From NCBI GenBank assembly GCA_019914945.1, contig CM034108.1, positions 3,296,001 to 3,360,000 of the forward strand: DNA of 64,000 nt. The letters run 5' to 3'. Below, piece after piece: positions 25,085-39,895 of the stretch. This stretch comes from Typha latifolia. Taxonomy: Eukaryota; Streptophyta; Magnoliopsida; Poales; Typhaceae. How positions within the stretch are numbered: position 1 is the stretch's first letter; every line of letters starts with the position of its first letter. The notes beneath the pieces are model-generated. The model was given only the letters and a program-made list of their open reading frames with translations, did no database searches and was not told where the DNA came from. A program made the translations under genes and the position numbers.

Positions 25085-27182
25085 TGTGAAGATCTGACCA
25101 CATGGGTTAAGTCGAGGTAAATTAGTTATGTAATTTTATTTTATTATTTTGAATTTTAAATAAGTCAAATAATTCGTATATATATATCCGATATGCTACG
25201 AATTTTACTTTTATAAATAGGGTTGGACATATGTCGATAACTATCATTGAATTGAATAAATTTGAATTTAACTAAGTTATTATTTTCATCATTATCTTTT
25301 ATCGTAACGCTTAAATCACTTTATCTTTCTAGAAGTAGATCATAGCCGTAGAAACATCCCAACTTTTTAAACCCTAGTCACTTTCCTCCTCCAGCAGCCA
25401 CCCTACCCTATGGCCATCCGCCACCCTCCGATGATCGCCGCAATATTGAATATTTACCATTCTACATGATGTATCTCTACTATTTTATTTTTAATTTTTT
25501 ATCCCAACCTTTGATTTAGGTGAAACTAGATCCATTAGAACCTTAACTCGCGAGCCTACCTCCATCTAAGTTTTTATAATTTTCTTACATCTGAATTAGT
25601 CCAAATTTGGTTCATAACATTAGTATCAGAGCCAATGTTCCTCAGAAAATGGTTAACATGCGATCATCCAATACCAACGATGAGGGATTGACCATGGATG
25701 ACCAGGACCTCATCTTTGTTCTTATGGGAATTTATCTGGCGCCCCCGCCACCACCACCGACGTGGGCGAAGGTCATTTTTAAAGATTATTCTAACAATGT
25801 CACTAGACCCATTGCGGAGAGCGCTGAGAGGATGGACAAGGCTATTCAAGCCTTGGCGACAGCCCTCCTGACCCAGCATGGCCACTTTGCGCCGCTAGCA
25901 CCGCCGGCCATGGCAGGACTAGGCCAGCCGCGGCCACCATTACCAACCCATGAGGGAGGGGATAAGCCGGCCCAAATCGCGGCCTCAACCCCTCGTCCAA
26001 CAGTGGTGGGGACTCCTCCGGCCTTGCAGACCTTCCCAAACGTCGCTGCCACGCCGAAACCACTCGCAATAGTGGCCGCGAGGTCATCTTCCCCACCCAC
26101 GGTGGGAGCTAGGGCCAAAAACCCTAGCTTCCCACCAGCGGCCATCCAAATGCTCCCGGCCGCCGCCATGTCTGGTCCCTTCCACAGGGACCCCGCACTG
26201 AGCCCGGGCCACCGTTCACGCCCGGCACCAACCGGAAGACCGCCAACGATGGTGGTTTATGCTACAACAAACCCATGGCTAGTGGCCACGGGTCCAATGC
26301 TCCCATGAGCACCGGCGGCCATGGCTGGCTTCATCGGGCGATGCCACCACTTCGGGAAGCTATCCCTACATCGGGGTGGCTACGTTGTGGCTTCCCGCCG
26401 CCACCGGCTGGTCGACTCGGCCACTGAAGAGTACCTTCATTAGTGGGCTTAGGCCTAACATTCAAAGCCGAGGTCAAGGCTTTGATGCCCACTACTTCTC
26501 ACGAGGCCTTCTCCTTAGCTGTTATGATGGAGGCCAAGTTGGATCAACTAAACCAAATCCGCAAGGAGGAGAGAAGAAAGATGGCATAAGCCCACGATTC
26601 ACTAGAGACGGCATCTGCCCTAATTCAGCTTGCACTAATGGCTCAATCTAACCGACAGATGATAATATACCACTTTGTACCCAATGACTTGGAAGAGCAT
26701 CGAAGAAAAGGCTTGTATTTTTTGTGATGATTGATTTACCCCCAATCATAAATGCAAGCACGAGCCGGCCGAAGTCATGCTCCTAAGCGGACTCGAGGAA
26801 GACAAACTTGAATGTACTAATTAGCACGACAAGTTGTATGAGTATAAGGACGTGAGAGACAAGTCACTTTGAGGACAAGGTGTAGGAAGTATGGTGAATT
26901 GTTACGATCCGACCACATGGCTTGTCGAATCAAGTCAAGTCGAGTTAAGTTAGTTACTTAGCTTTATCTTATTATTTTAAAGAATGCATGAATAATTTAG
27001 GTACTTATAAATTATTTCATATACTATAACATAATATTTCTTTACTTGTACAGTTTAAATTAAACGGAGGGTGTTAAATAAGAATTATAAGAAAAAAGTA
27101 GGGGTTGGATTATAAAAATATTAAAGACGATGTGTGAATTATAAAATAGATAGAATGTAAGGTATAATTTTATAAAATTTTC
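25085..27182 (+). mobile_element. Gag-only LTR retrotransposon, unit 2
   Basis: 5' LTR 25085-25619, primer-binding-like ttagtatcagagcc at 25620, putative 3' LTR start at 26900. No pol domain. Right end approximate. Confidence 0.75.
25649..26588 (+). pseudogene. Retrotransposon Gag, unit 2
   Basis: Longest open copy: the N-terminal part is continuous from ATG at 25649 to the TGA near 26306. The capsid-like part is out of frame in places (near 26335, 26410 and 26466) relative to unit 3, again where unit 3 has CTG or CAG. The last codon run ends TAA at 26586-26588. Confidence 0.7.
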
Positions 27183-27636
27183 TTAATTATATATGTGAGA
27201 TGTAACACAATGTTCGATGAAAGACGACCTTAAATAAAAAAAATCTAGATGGACTTCTTAGCCTACCAGCTCGAACCAATAATAAAAGTTTGCATGCATG
27301 CATTTGGCTTTATACGATGCAGCCACTCGATGATTTGGAAATTAAAATCGTAGTATTTCAATGCAAGTAGCATTTTTATTTTAGTTTTCGGGAGAAGAAA
27401 CGGAATGCAAGTAGCAAAATTATAGGCCTGGAATTGTTCAAACTTTGAGGAGCTCCATACTTTATATTGTATGGAGATTGTCTAATTGTAGGGAACGTTG
27501 AGGCCTTTGAATAAATTATCTCACTTGCATTTAATAGATGCGAGATGTGCTGTAAATCTGACTGTGAACATCGTCGTTATCTTACACCAAAGTTAGTGGG
27601 AAAAAAATATTCATTATCAATAGAATATTGATATAA

Positions 27637-27682
<46 letters not shown>

Positions 27683-28476
27683 TCGAGAGAACAATGATAC
27701 ATCTAATAAGATGGACAAAAGTGGCTAGATTCTTTACGTCTTTGAGTAAAATATAGTTTAGCTCAAACTCGATTTGGTGTATAACTCCAAAAACACATTA
27801 GTAGGCAAGAACCAACAAATCTTCAAGTAGCTCAAAGCTTGAATATATCTTTTGTTTTCCATTATTTTAGTGAGGTTAATCAATTTTCTAATTAGTTAGT
27901 CAGACCTAAAATTTACTTCCAGGTTAATTTTGCATCTCCTAATTTATTTATTTACCTGAGATAATTTATGCAGTCTTAAAAAAAAGATGATATAATTGCA
28001 TTTAATTTTACAAAAAAGAAAATTTACCTACCTGAAACAAAAAATTAGATATATGAGCTTACCCTCTTAGTAAACGGGTCACAAATGAGTCCAACAGCCA
28101 TAACAGATCAAAGAAGGTTCATTCCATTTTAATTTAGTACAAAAAGATAATTTCTATCACAAGCACTCACATATAAGTATACTCATGCCACCTTTTGCCA
28201 CAATAAGTATACTCAAAAAAATTAAATGAAATTATCTTTTATATTTATATACAGCTCTCTCGGGATTCAAATCAGTCAAATACTTCACTACATCTCCAAT
28301 CGTGAAAAATATATTGAGTATAATAGCATATGAGAACTGATTTATATTCCCATTAGTCTATTTGAGCTGAATACTAACTATGGCATAAATTAGGTGTGTC
28401 GAAGTAATTAGTACAAAATTTCTTTTGATCAACAGCATGATTTGTATGGAAGGAGGGAGGTCTAGAAATCGCTCAC

Positions 28477-28589
28477 CCAGTTTCTAAGTAGAATGGTAGG
28501 CGTCCATGGAAGCCTGGAAGATGGGTGATGATCACCGACGACGAAAGAGAAGAGAGACTAAAGAATAGTAGCACAAGTAGAGGAAGCAT
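28477..28589 (-). pseudogene. Orphan SCPL exon 1, unit 2
   Basis: Identical layout to unit 1: ATG at 28589, open to the GG|GTGAGC donor, LETG end. Confidence 0.85.
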
Positions 28590-29040
28590 TGTGCATACGC
28601 ATTGCAAATTAAAATGCAATAGTATATCGTTTTATAGGTAGCCATGCCACCTACTTCCTCCTTGCCTTTGGTCGATTCATTAAATATAAGGAAGCGTTTT
28701 TTTAAATAAAAATCTGATAACTAAACTTAATAAAACATCTGGATTAAATTAACTACACTAATAAGATTTTAAAAACATCCTCAGCCAAGTTATATTTATC
28801 CAATTTATACTAACTCAACCCAATCCAAATATACCCAACCAATACTAAAGACATTTTAGTTATTTAAAAAATAAAATATATTTAATTAACAAAATATTAT
28901 TGTTTCAATTCTTCTCCCTTTAATTCGGTTATTTCATGTATAATATATCTTAGTTTAAATAATAAAACAACTAAACAGTTTATTTTGTAAAGTACTTACA
29001 AATTAGGGGAGAAAAAGAGGAGCATAGTAAAGAAGAGTAC

Positions 29041-29193
29041 CTCAAATAAATGAAGTGGGTGTGGGTGCATGATACCCTTCATAGTGCTAGTTAGATGGAA
29101 GGTTACATCCTTTGCCTGCAGCTCTGGCCACTGCATGAGAGCGATTTGATATGCACTAGTACCCACCTTTTCTTTTATTACTTCGTAAAGCAT
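29041..29193 (-). other. Unidentified exon-like fragment, unit 2
   Basis: Second copy of the fragment with HPHPLHLFE and a GAG|GTACTC donor; frame unchanged. Confidence 0.4.
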
Positions 29194-30255
29194 GCAATTT
29201 CATCCAGTTTCATAACCACTTTCACTTTATATATATATATATCTATATATAGTTTATGGCAAAATTGGAATCAGATGTTTGATTGTAAATGGAGAGTAGT
29301 AGTGTTATCTAAAGGTGGCATAAGATAACCTGACTTAAAAGTTGATTATTAAATGAATCATGTTTATGTTTATTATCTTAACCCATTTAACTTAGTCCTT
29401 TTATGACACAAAAAAAATAATATAATAAACCGTGTACATAAAGCAAAAAAAAAATTATTTATAACAAAATACGCTTTCTAATGAATTGGTAGAATACATC
29501 AAAATAATATTATCAAACATACCCTTCTCTCTTGTAACCTTTTTTTTTTTCCCCTTTGAAAAATGTGTCCATTTCCTAATCCTACATGTCAGCTTACTAG
29601 ATAGGCAATGTCTATTTGTTGGTACGAAGTGAAATGAAATGAGCATTACTATACTATATTTTGAAACGGAAGTTACACTGCCCAAAGATATGTTTAGTCT
29701 TGTCAATGGCAAATTAGTAGTTTGATATCACTCTCTCTCATCATTTCAAATGGATTAAAAAGAATCGATTAGCCATTGACATGACCTGATGTGATAGAGC
29801 TTAAACCCTGTTCTCGCTTTGATTTACAAACGAACACTAATCCCACCTCATTTAAAAAAATATATCACCTTAATTAATTATTGTTTCAATTCTTCTCCCT
29901 CATGTATAATATATCTTAGTTTAAATAATAAAACAACTAAACAGTTTATTTTGTAAAGTACTTAAGAATAACTGTTTTAATTTTAGAGCTAAACTCAATC
30001 CAAATGGATTTTAAACCAGTTTGTTTCGAAGAAAATAAAAATTATTCAGATCATTTGATATAAAATATCTCTTAAATGCAGTGCCTTCTTAAGTCAAATT
30101 GAAGGTAATAATGCCATTACAGTTAATAACTAAACTCTCAACCTTCTTAAACCCATTTAAAATACCTTATTCGAAGTTAAGAAAATGAGAGTATTTTAAA
30201 ACTAAACTCAATCCAAATGGGGCCGAATTCATGAAGATGAGAAGAGCACAGAGGG

Positions 30256-30506
30256 TTAAGAGATAGCCAGCAGCCATCTACGAACTGGGGAAATGAAGCA
30301 AAACATCTTCTTCACCTTTACAGTGGCGTATGTAATGGTGAACCTAGGAAACAAGCAGAAATACATATTAGATGACTTTGTTTTCACGAAAAGAGGAACA
30401 ATGCTGCACGTATAATATTGCATCAGAAGAAGAAGACTACGTACCCAGCACGTTGGTCTCCAAAATTTTAAGATCTCAAGTCATCTACTATGGAGAAGTT
30501 GAGGAA

Positions 30507-30540
<34 letters not shown>

Positions 30541-33232
30541 GAAAAAAAAATTCTATATTAACAATGTGATTAACAGGTTAATTAAAATAATAAAAGGAGC
30601 CTGGTTGCGGATTTACCTGTATACGAGAGCACGGGAGGCTTTGCTGGAAGGTGATAGTGATATTTAATGCTACTGGGAAGGTGACGCGTATAACAATGTA
30701 AGTCATGGTTGCACCTTTGCCACTCTCTTATAGCAGCTCCCCTGCTTTTCACAGTCAATAATGATGTAAAACAGGTTAATTAACCTCCACTCGTTCACAG
30801 ATATATCCATTCCATTCATTTACTTATTCATAGACAAAGCTGGTTCTCAAAGCAGGACATTATCTCCTGGAGGAACTAAACCATTTTCTGTCTGTGGCCA
30901 ATCAAGTTCAACTGAGTAGGAGGCTTGACTTTATCCTGAATATCTCACATCTCATATTCAATCAGAGGGCCAATTCTTTGGAATCTAGCACCCTTCTTCC
31001 TCCCAGTTTCTTCCTCAATCTTTCTCTCTATGTTCACTATGACACTCCAAGGAATCAAATCTTGAGCATATCACTCAAAAGATGTCTGACTATTTGCTAT
31101 AAAAGCACTCTTTTGAGATGGCACAGACCTTCTAGCTAGATATGCTGATTTCAAGGAGCTTGTACATGAACTTAGTATTATTTCTGTCCAACAGATTAGT
31201 TGTTATTTCTTAATTCATTCTTTATTCTCCTTTTCCTTCCCAATCTATTGCATTCTTGTTATATGTCAAACGGGAGTTTACCTTCTTAACGCCGAGAGCC
31301 TCTTTTGTGGACTGGTTGTTTGCCCAGTAGTAAGATAGCAAATGACCATAATTCTGCAAGTAAAGTAACAAATATTAATAGCATAATAGAGAATAAGAAA
31401 AACTAAATAATTACATATATGACAGGTAATTTGAAGATCAATAAATGGACATCCAATCTTACACATTTGAGCATATTCTATGTTTTCAAAACAATTAGAT
31501 ACTTAAAGGCAAATGTGTTTGACTAAATAAATACATATGAACTTGATTCCCTTCACAAAGTAACAATCACTTATTGAATCATTGATTTGCACAAGATTTC
31601 TTCTGTGTCGCCAGCATTAGTGGTATCAAATATATATAGTTTGTACCAACCACTAAAAGGAACTAGCCCCTCAAGAAAAATGCTTATCTGCTTATATAAT
31701 CATATCATGATTAACTGATGTGGACCTCGTATTCAGGTGGTATTGTTAGTATCCAACTGAAATACTTGTTAGTCTGAAATGGAATGCTTCCAAGGAGGCT
31801 GTGAAGAGATTGACTTACTCTACATTCCAAGGAAGGAGGCTCTGGTGGTTGAAACAATTTCTTGTTCTCCGCCTTTAAGGCCCTTCTTTCAGCCACATCA
31901 TTTGGTTTAGGAGATAACCTAGGACATGCAAGTTCTAAAATAGAACTCATCTGAACTTTTGAAGTGTGCTACAAGAGATGAAACAGTTTGATAAGATAAT
32001 TTTTTGATGTGAAACAAAGAAAAAGAATAGAGATTTCCTAACCTTCTTAACAATTTCAAGCACCTCAGCACAAGATGCACTATGAGGATCTTCATAATCT
32101 TCTCCTTCACAATGCTTCTGCACCAACTATAAAATAAGAAAGGATGTGTCACAAAAATTTGCAATATTGTCTGACATACAGTGGTGGCTGGTGAGAATGG
32201 TATCACCTCATCTATTTGATCCGACATGACTCCAACACCATGAGCATATGGGATTATAGAACTCGCATCAATTTTTTCACCTGTTGCAGGGTTGCCAACC
32301 AGATAACCCTAGAACCAAGCACAGATTATTACATTCCGGTGTTAACCTACTTAGCAAGCTAAAATTTTACCTTGAGATTAAGAATTAGTTGTTTTCCATA
32401 TTCAATACCTGGATGGATGTTCAAAGAGAAAACCATTACTGCCATACTATCAAATCTATAAGTTTTTGGTAGTTGACATAAACAGAGGTACTGAAGCAAC
32501 CTTGTGAAATATCGTGTGTAATCAAACGGAATGACCTTTCCGGCGTATGATTCACCGCCAACGTAGAACGGATTGGAGAGGAACTAAGGGTGATCACTGT
32601 ACCACTGCAATAAAATACTATAAAAATACTATAAAATATTCTCCCACCCATTTAGGATTTAGACAAATTGCAGTGCATTTGTACCTTTTTGATAAAAGAT
32701 GGACTTGCGTAGAAGAAGATATATCCCCAATAATATAACCTTCAGGTGACGCCGAGAATGAGAAGCTAACACCAACAGCGAATCCAAGAAAACAATGTTT
32801 GCTAACCTGAAGGGCATCAAGCGTCGTCGTCAGATCGATCATTGGTTTAAAAATCAAGTGGAAGTGGAAGGTGATTGAGGAGCACAAAGACACCTTGGCC
32901 CAAGAATGTGGGAAATATACCAATTCTGTAAGCTGCCCTTGTATTTGGCTTTCACAAACCTCAAAGGGCCTAATAAGTATGAAACAAGAACAACTTTTTA
33001 AGCTTAATGTTTGTATAATTTTGGTGGTAATATTGAGAAGAATCGAATCCAATTCGCATTAAGTACGTTGAAAAAGTGATTAGCTACCTATTTCGAAAAC
33101 AAGACCGTTAAACGCAGAGTATCTAGGGTCGCCGGAGAGCCAGAGGAGGACGGGGTCGTCGCTGGGCCTCCGCTCGGACTTTATGAAGTAGTAGAACAAC
33201 TCCACGCCTTTCTCTTCATCCACGCTCACATA
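30256..33232 (-). pseudogene. SCPL pseudogene A, unit 3
   Basis: Same fixed lesions as the other copies. Private differences: caacagcg for caacaggcg near 32778, cacaaagacacc for cacagcacacc near 32884, and ctgtaag for ctggtaag near 32928. Confidence 0.88.
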
Positions 33233-34769
33233 TCCTTTCATAAATATTTGCCGTATACTTTTTGATACCCCCCGTTCTAGTTTTTAATCTAAGAAAATAA
33301 GATTCAAATATAATATATAAGGAGTTTAACTTAAATATAAGGGTCAATTAGATTAATTACGCTGACACTCTCTGACCTATATCCTTGGATATAAGTGAAA
33401 TTCAGGATTTTGCCGAGGATTAGGCGAGCGAAAGAGGAGGAGGAGAAGTTGTATTTAAATTTAATTTAGTTATCCTAATTTAATTAAAGAAAATAATATT
33501 ATATTTAAATATCTATTAATTTGATTGAAATATATAACAAAGTATCTACGTTATTTCAGAAAAATATAATTGTCACATAAGTTGACTAGCTCAATTTTTT
33601 TTTTTCATGGCACACTAACAGAAGAGTGACATTAAATCTTTCTAAAATTCAGAGAATATATTATGACCTAAAAATTTTAGTTTATTAAAATGTTCTTTAT
33701 CTTCTCTTGACATTTTTAACTTTTTTAATAATTCAAGAATTCTATGTATCAGAAAAAAAAATTTCTTAGAAAGTATTAAAAATTGATGATAATTTACGGG
33801 GTTTAATTAATTATTAACTAAATTTTCGGTTGACCTCACTTTCATATCTTTGAAACTAATCATTAAAAAAAATCAATTTCTTTGTGGGCAAATTGGCCGC
33901 TTGTTCTTTTTTTTTATTAAATAAGTTTGAGGAATTCACACAATTTATAGATTTCATTGTGCAGATGTAGAGGTAATTTAAGTGCTTTCTTTAATTAAAG
34001 AAATACTTAATTTTTTAAATCCATTTAAAACCATCTACAAGGCTCTAAATATAAAACCTAGAGCCCTCTTTGTTTAATATTTAATTATTAATTATATATT
34101 TATATACTATATTTTATTTATTTAATATATTTATCAATAAATATATATGGTTAAAAAATTCTCATAGAAAATTTTAAAAATAAGATTAATATTTAATAGT
34201 TTCAAAAATAATTTTAAATTACTAATTTTTTAAAAAATATTTAAGAAGCCAATGGTTTCTCACTCCACGTAAGAAAATTTAAGATAAAGAGGCTTAATTT
34301 AAATTCGCTAATTAAATATCTCTAACAAAAGGCATAAAAGAATTTAATTTTATTATGCAATTTTTTTGTTTGATGTATTTAATGTTTGATATATTTTAAT
34401 ATTTAGTGTTAAATTTGAAAAATAATTTTATGCGAAGAATTTCATAATACTTACCATTTTTTTAAATAACAAACAAAAAAAATATTTATTATACAATTTA
34501 AAATTAACTCTAAAATAATTTAATGTTAGCTTATTTTTGAAAATCTGGACGATATATTTTTAACTGTACTGTACACTCAGTTTAAATAATTAGATTATAA
34601 AATAAAAAATACATACGATATTCAAAATATTAGCTTCAAAGTTGATATTTAAAACAAATGAATAATGATTTAAAGTCACGTCGGAGATGCTCTTATTGTA
34701 GTACATAAGAGTAATTTATTTTTAGTTTTAGAGCTGAACTCAATCCAAATAGAGCCGATTTCTTGAAGA

Positions 34770-37700
34770 TTACAAAGGCTTAAGAGATAGCCATCTCCGA
34801 GCCATAGCCAAACATTGCTTAGGACGGAACGCCGGAGCATCGTGACCCGCTCCCTGCATAGTAGCCCAAGAAAGGAAGAAGAAAAATTTCTTCAATTAAG
34901 ACGTTCTTCATGCATATGTTATATAATAAAACAAAGAGGTCAAATGAAGCAAAATATCTTCTTCACCTTTACAGTGGCGAATGTCATATTGTTAGAATAT
35001 GTTATAGTAAACCTGGGAAAACAAGGAGACGAACAAATTAGATGACTACTGCAGTTTTCATGAAAAGAGAAGAGCAATGCTGCACATATAATATTGCATC
35101 ATACCCAGCACTTTGGCCTCCAGAACCCCAAGATCTCCAGTCATCTACAATGGAGAAGTTGAGGGATCTTACCCATGCCTGTGTTCCCAGAAACGGTACC
35201 ACTAGGTCATGATCTCCGCTGGGTTGAAGAAAAACAGTAAAGATTTTAAGGAAAAGAGATAAAAATATTCCATAATAAAATAAGCCTGGTTATGGATTTA
35301 CCTATATACGAGAGCACGGTAGCCTCCTCTGCTGGTAAGGTGATAGTGATATCTAATACTACTGGGAAGGTCTTGTGTATATGGTAAGTCATGGTTGCAC
35401 CTTTGCCACTCTCTCACAGCAGCTCCCTGCTTTTCAACAATCAATGCAATAAGTCTCGTATCCGGTAATGATGTAAAACAGGTTAATTAGCCTCCACCCT
35501 TTAAGAGATATATTCATTCCATTCAACTACTTATTCATACCCAAAGGTGGTTCTCAAAGCAGGACATTGCCTCATGGAGGAACTAAACATTTTTCTGTCA
35601 GTAGCCAATCAAGTTCAACTAAGTGGGAGGCTTGAGTTTAACCTGTATATCTCATAGTCCTCCCAGTTTGCTCCTCCATTCTCTCTCTATGTTCACCCTA
35701 ACACTCCAAGGAATCAAATCTCGAGCATATCACTCAAAAATTTTCTGACTATTTGCTATAACATCACTCTTTCGAGATGGCACAGACCTTCTAGCTAGAT
35801 GTGATGATTTGATGGAGCTTGTACATGAACTTGGTATTATTTCTGTCCAACAGATTAATTGTTATATATGAAACTGGTAGAGTTTACCTTCTTAACGCCG
35901 AGAGCCTCTTTTGTGGACTGATTGTTTGCCCAGTAATAAGATAGCAAACGAACATAAGTCTGCAAGCAAAGTGACAAATATTAATAGCAAAATAGAGAAT
36001 AAGGAAAACTATATATTTACATATACTTGTTAGGTCAGTTGAAGATCAATAAATGGACATCCAATCTTACACATTTGAGCATCTTCTATGTTTTTAAGAC
36101 AACTAGATACTTAAAAGGCCAATGTGTTTGATTCCCTCTGCTATAGTTCGATTAAAAGAAAACTATAGTTTAGTCATAAAAATATCTTGCCGAGATGACA
36201 TGACATAATTTCAAGGTGCTCGTAAACTTGATTCCCTTCACAAATTGTTTTGGAAATGTAAATATGAATCGCCCATTGAATCACTGATTTGCACAAGATT
36301 TTTTCTATGTCGCCAGCGTTAGTGGTATCAAATATATATACATCATACCAACTACTAGATATGATCAAAGGGCCCAGCTCACTTGTGCCGGCCCGGTTTG
36401 GACCGGGCTAAGCTCGGCCCAGATCCGGTTTAGGCCCGACCTAGCCCGAGCCCGAACTATCCATGGGCGGCACGGGCCAGCTCTTTGCCCGCCCAACTCG
36501 GCCCGAAAGTCTGCCCGTTTGGCCCGCAACTAGGCTCGCCCGTCTCGCTATAGTGATTGGTTGGTCGGGCTGGCCCGCCCGACCGGCTAGCCCGATTTCT
36601 CACGGGCCAATGGGCGGTAACGGGCTAGACTATTCTAGCTCGGCTCGAATCCGGCCTGGCGCGAGTGATTGGTGGGTCGGGCCGTGAACAAATACTTAAG
36701 CCCGGTTGGCCCGAAAAGTTCGGCCCGAACCCGGCCCGGCTCGCCCGATGATCATGTCTACCAACTACTAAAGAAACTAGCCCTCAAGAAAAATGATTAT
36801 CTGCTTATATAACATATCATGATAAAATGATGTGGAACTCGTATTCAGGTTGGCATTGTTAATTTCCAACTGAAATACTTGCCACCCGAAAAAGAATCCT
36901 GCTAAGACAACCGTACATGTAAAGGAGGGTTTGAAGAGATTGACTCACTTCACATTTAAAGGGAGGAGGTTCCGGTGGTTGATGCAATAATTTCTTGTAC
37001 TCCGCCTTTAAGATTCTTTCAGCCACACCATTTGGTTTAGGAGATAACCTAGGACATACAGGGTCCAATATAGAATCTATCTGAACTTTTGAAATATGCT
37101 ACAAGAGAGTGAAATAGTTTGATAAGATATTTTTTTGACATAACACGGAGTTGGTGAAAAAGGAAAAAAAAAAGAAGAAGAAAGATTTCCTAACCTTTTT
37201 AACAACATTAAGCACCTCAACACAAGGTGCACTACGAGGATCTTCATAATCTTCTCCTTCACAATGCTTCTTCGCCAACTACAAAATAAGAAAGGATGTG
37301 TTACAACAATTTGCAATATTGTTTGACATAAGGTGGTGCATCACCTCATATATTTGATCCGATATGATTCCAACACCATGAGCATATGGGAGTCGATAAT
37401 TCTTATCAATCTTTTCATCTTTACGGGGTTGCCAACCAGATAACCCCGGAAGAAAGCACAGAACATTGGTTGAAAGAGAAAATATATCTTCTCTATTGAG
37501 ACATCAAGAAAATTACCTATACGATAAGCGAATCTATCGGTAATTCCATATATAACATTATGGTGAATATACATAGATGTTCAGTGAATTACTTCTTACC
37601 TTGAGATTAAGAATTGGTTGTTTCCCATATTCAATACCTGGATGGATGTCCAAAGAGAAAACAATTACCATCATACTATCAAATCTATAAGCTTTTAGTA

Positions 37701-39007
37701 GTTGACATAAACAGACGTGATGAGTGCTAAAGCAACCTTGTGAAATATCGTGTGTAATCAACGGAACGACCTTCCCGGCGTATGAATCACCGCCAACGTA
37801 GAACGGATTGGAGAGGAATTGAGGGTGATCAATGAACCACTACAATAAAATACAATAAAAATAAAATTCCCCCACCCGTTTAAGATTTAGACAAATTGGA
37901 GAGCATCCCTACCTTTATAATAAATTGATGGACTTGCGTAGAAGAAGATATATCCCCAACAATATAACCTTCAGGTGACGCCGAGAATGAGAAGCCAGCA
38001 CCAACAGGCGAATCCAAAAAAATAATGTTTGCCACCTGAAAGCCATCAAGCGTCGTCGTCAGATCGATCATCGATTTAAAAATCAAGCGGAAGTAGCAGG
38101 CGATTGAGGAGCACAACACACCTTGGTCCAAGAATGTGGGAAATATACCAATTCTGGTAAGCTCCCATTGTATTCGGCTTTCACAAACCTCAAAGGGCCT
38201 AATAAGTACGAAAAAAGGACAACCTTTTGGTGGTAATATTGAGAAGAATTGAATCCAATTCGCATTAAATACGTTGAAAAAGTAATTAGCTACCTATTTC
38301 GAAAACAAGACCATTAAATGAGGAGCATCCGGGGCCACCGGAGAGCCAGAGGAGGACGGGGTCTTCGTTGGGCTTCCTCTCCGACTTTATGAAGTAGTAG
38401 AACAACTCCACGCCCTTTTCTTCGTCTACACTCACATACCTACAATACGTATTTCCCGTATAATTTATTATACACCCATTCTAGCTTTCAATGTTAGAAA
38501 TAAGATTCAGATCTAATACAATGAAGGAAAATTGTTTTAAAAAAGTTATCTACATTAATTTTTCTCTTTCTTAAGGACATAAATATCACAAATCTACTCA
38601 GAAAAAATTTACAAGGTATATATAAAAATACGCGAAATAGTTCAAAAAATTTAAATGAAATTATCTTTTATATTTATATTCATCTCTCTCAGGATTCAAA
38701 TCAGGAAAATACTCCAATCGTCAAAAATATATTGAGTATAATAGCAGGTGAGAACTGATTTATATTCCCATTAGTCTATATTAGCTGAATACTAACTATG
38801 CCATAAATTAGGTGTGTCGAAGTAATTAGTACAAAATTTCTTTTGATCAACAGCTATATTTGTATGGAAGTAGGGAGGTCTAGATATCGCTCACCCACTT
38901 TCTTAGTAGAATGGTAGGCATCCATGGAAGCCTGGAAGATGGGTGATGATCACTGACGACGAAAGAGAAGAGAGACTAAATAATAGTAGCACAAGTAGAG
39001 GAAGCAT
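34770..39007 (-). pseudogene. SCPL gene B, unit 3 (nonsense in exon 1)
   Basis: Same TAA in exon 1 (ATG at 39007); exon 2 ends at 38439. The exon with LVGNPV has lost one G (tctttac for tctgttac near 37420), shifting the frame in this copy only. It lies at a CTG in the other copies and in gene C, so its reality is doubtful. Confidence 0.86.
36358..36758. mobile_element. GC-rich Mutator-like element, unit 3
   Basis: Third copy, same insertion point and flanking taccaactacta (36346-36357, 36759-36770). The same position in all units shows that insertion preceded amplification. Confidence 0.75.
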
Positions 39008-39895
39008 TGGGGATATGCATTGCAAATTAAAATACAATACAGTAGATCTTTTTATAGATAGCCATGCCACCTACTTACCTTCTTTCATTTAATTAAAACA
39101 ACAGTTTACGCATAATATTTTCACTATTTATAAATTAAGCCTTATAATTTAGGTATAATAGCTAAATTTAATTTAATACTTGGGTTAAATTAATTATACT
39201 AATAAGAGTACAAAAATATCCTAGCCAAATAATACTTATCCAACCTATTCTAACTCAACCTAATCCAAATATACCCAACCAATACTAAGAGTAAAATACT
39301 TTTAATTAGCAAAGTATTCTCACGTTGTTTGTTCAAATCTAACCGAAGGTATTTTGTGCACATATTTATTAAATCATAAGATTTGATTTACAAAGAGTAA
39401 AATTATAACGTATATACCACAATGTCTTTAAAAGACAAGGTGCTACATACAATAAATTCATCTTAGTATATTATTTGATGAGTTATATAGCGTATTTATC
39501 TATATATTTTAGAGGGAAAAAATAAAAGAAATTTTTGTTTACCAAAATATTGTAATCTTCTCAGAGAGTATTTTGGCATTTACAGGTTTTTTGTCTATAT
39601 AGTCACAGAGGGTGAGACATTTTTAATAGCTCAGGAGGTCTCTGTATTGAATAAAAAAAACTTTTTGAAAAGTATATAAAAAAGAACGATAGTTCGTGGG
39701 GTCTTAAGTGTAATTATCCTTTTATTGTTCACTAATTTTTTGGCAATAATTTTGTTGGTTGTTTTGTGATTTTGCAAACTTATTGTGGGAAAATTGGCCA
39801 CTTTCTTGTTTTTAGTTAAACAAGTTTGATAATTTATTATAGATTTCATCGTGTGGGTGTAGAGGTAGCTTAAAATACTTTCATCACCTGGACAA

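Larger units (their letters stand above)
14823..29644. repeat. Tandem segmental duplication, unit 2
   Basis: Second full unit, 14822 bp. Gene order is identical to unit 1. It differs by homopolymer lengths, for example a shorter poly-T near 18771, by one GA dinucleotide near 15571, and by a cluster of changes at CAG/CTG sites in pseudogene A (17340-18010) and near 24745-24835. The gag region of this unit keeps a longer open frame than that of unit 1. Confidence 0.97.

Noticed and set aside
24697..25101. 134-residue minus-strand frame in unit 2
   Set aside because: AT-rich and lysine/asparagine-rich, no motif, shorter in units 1 and 3; crosses the LTR boundary.
36463..36687. Open frame through the GC-rich island
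   Set aside because: Biased GCCC-rich composition produces chance frames; broken in the other units; the island has transposon ends.
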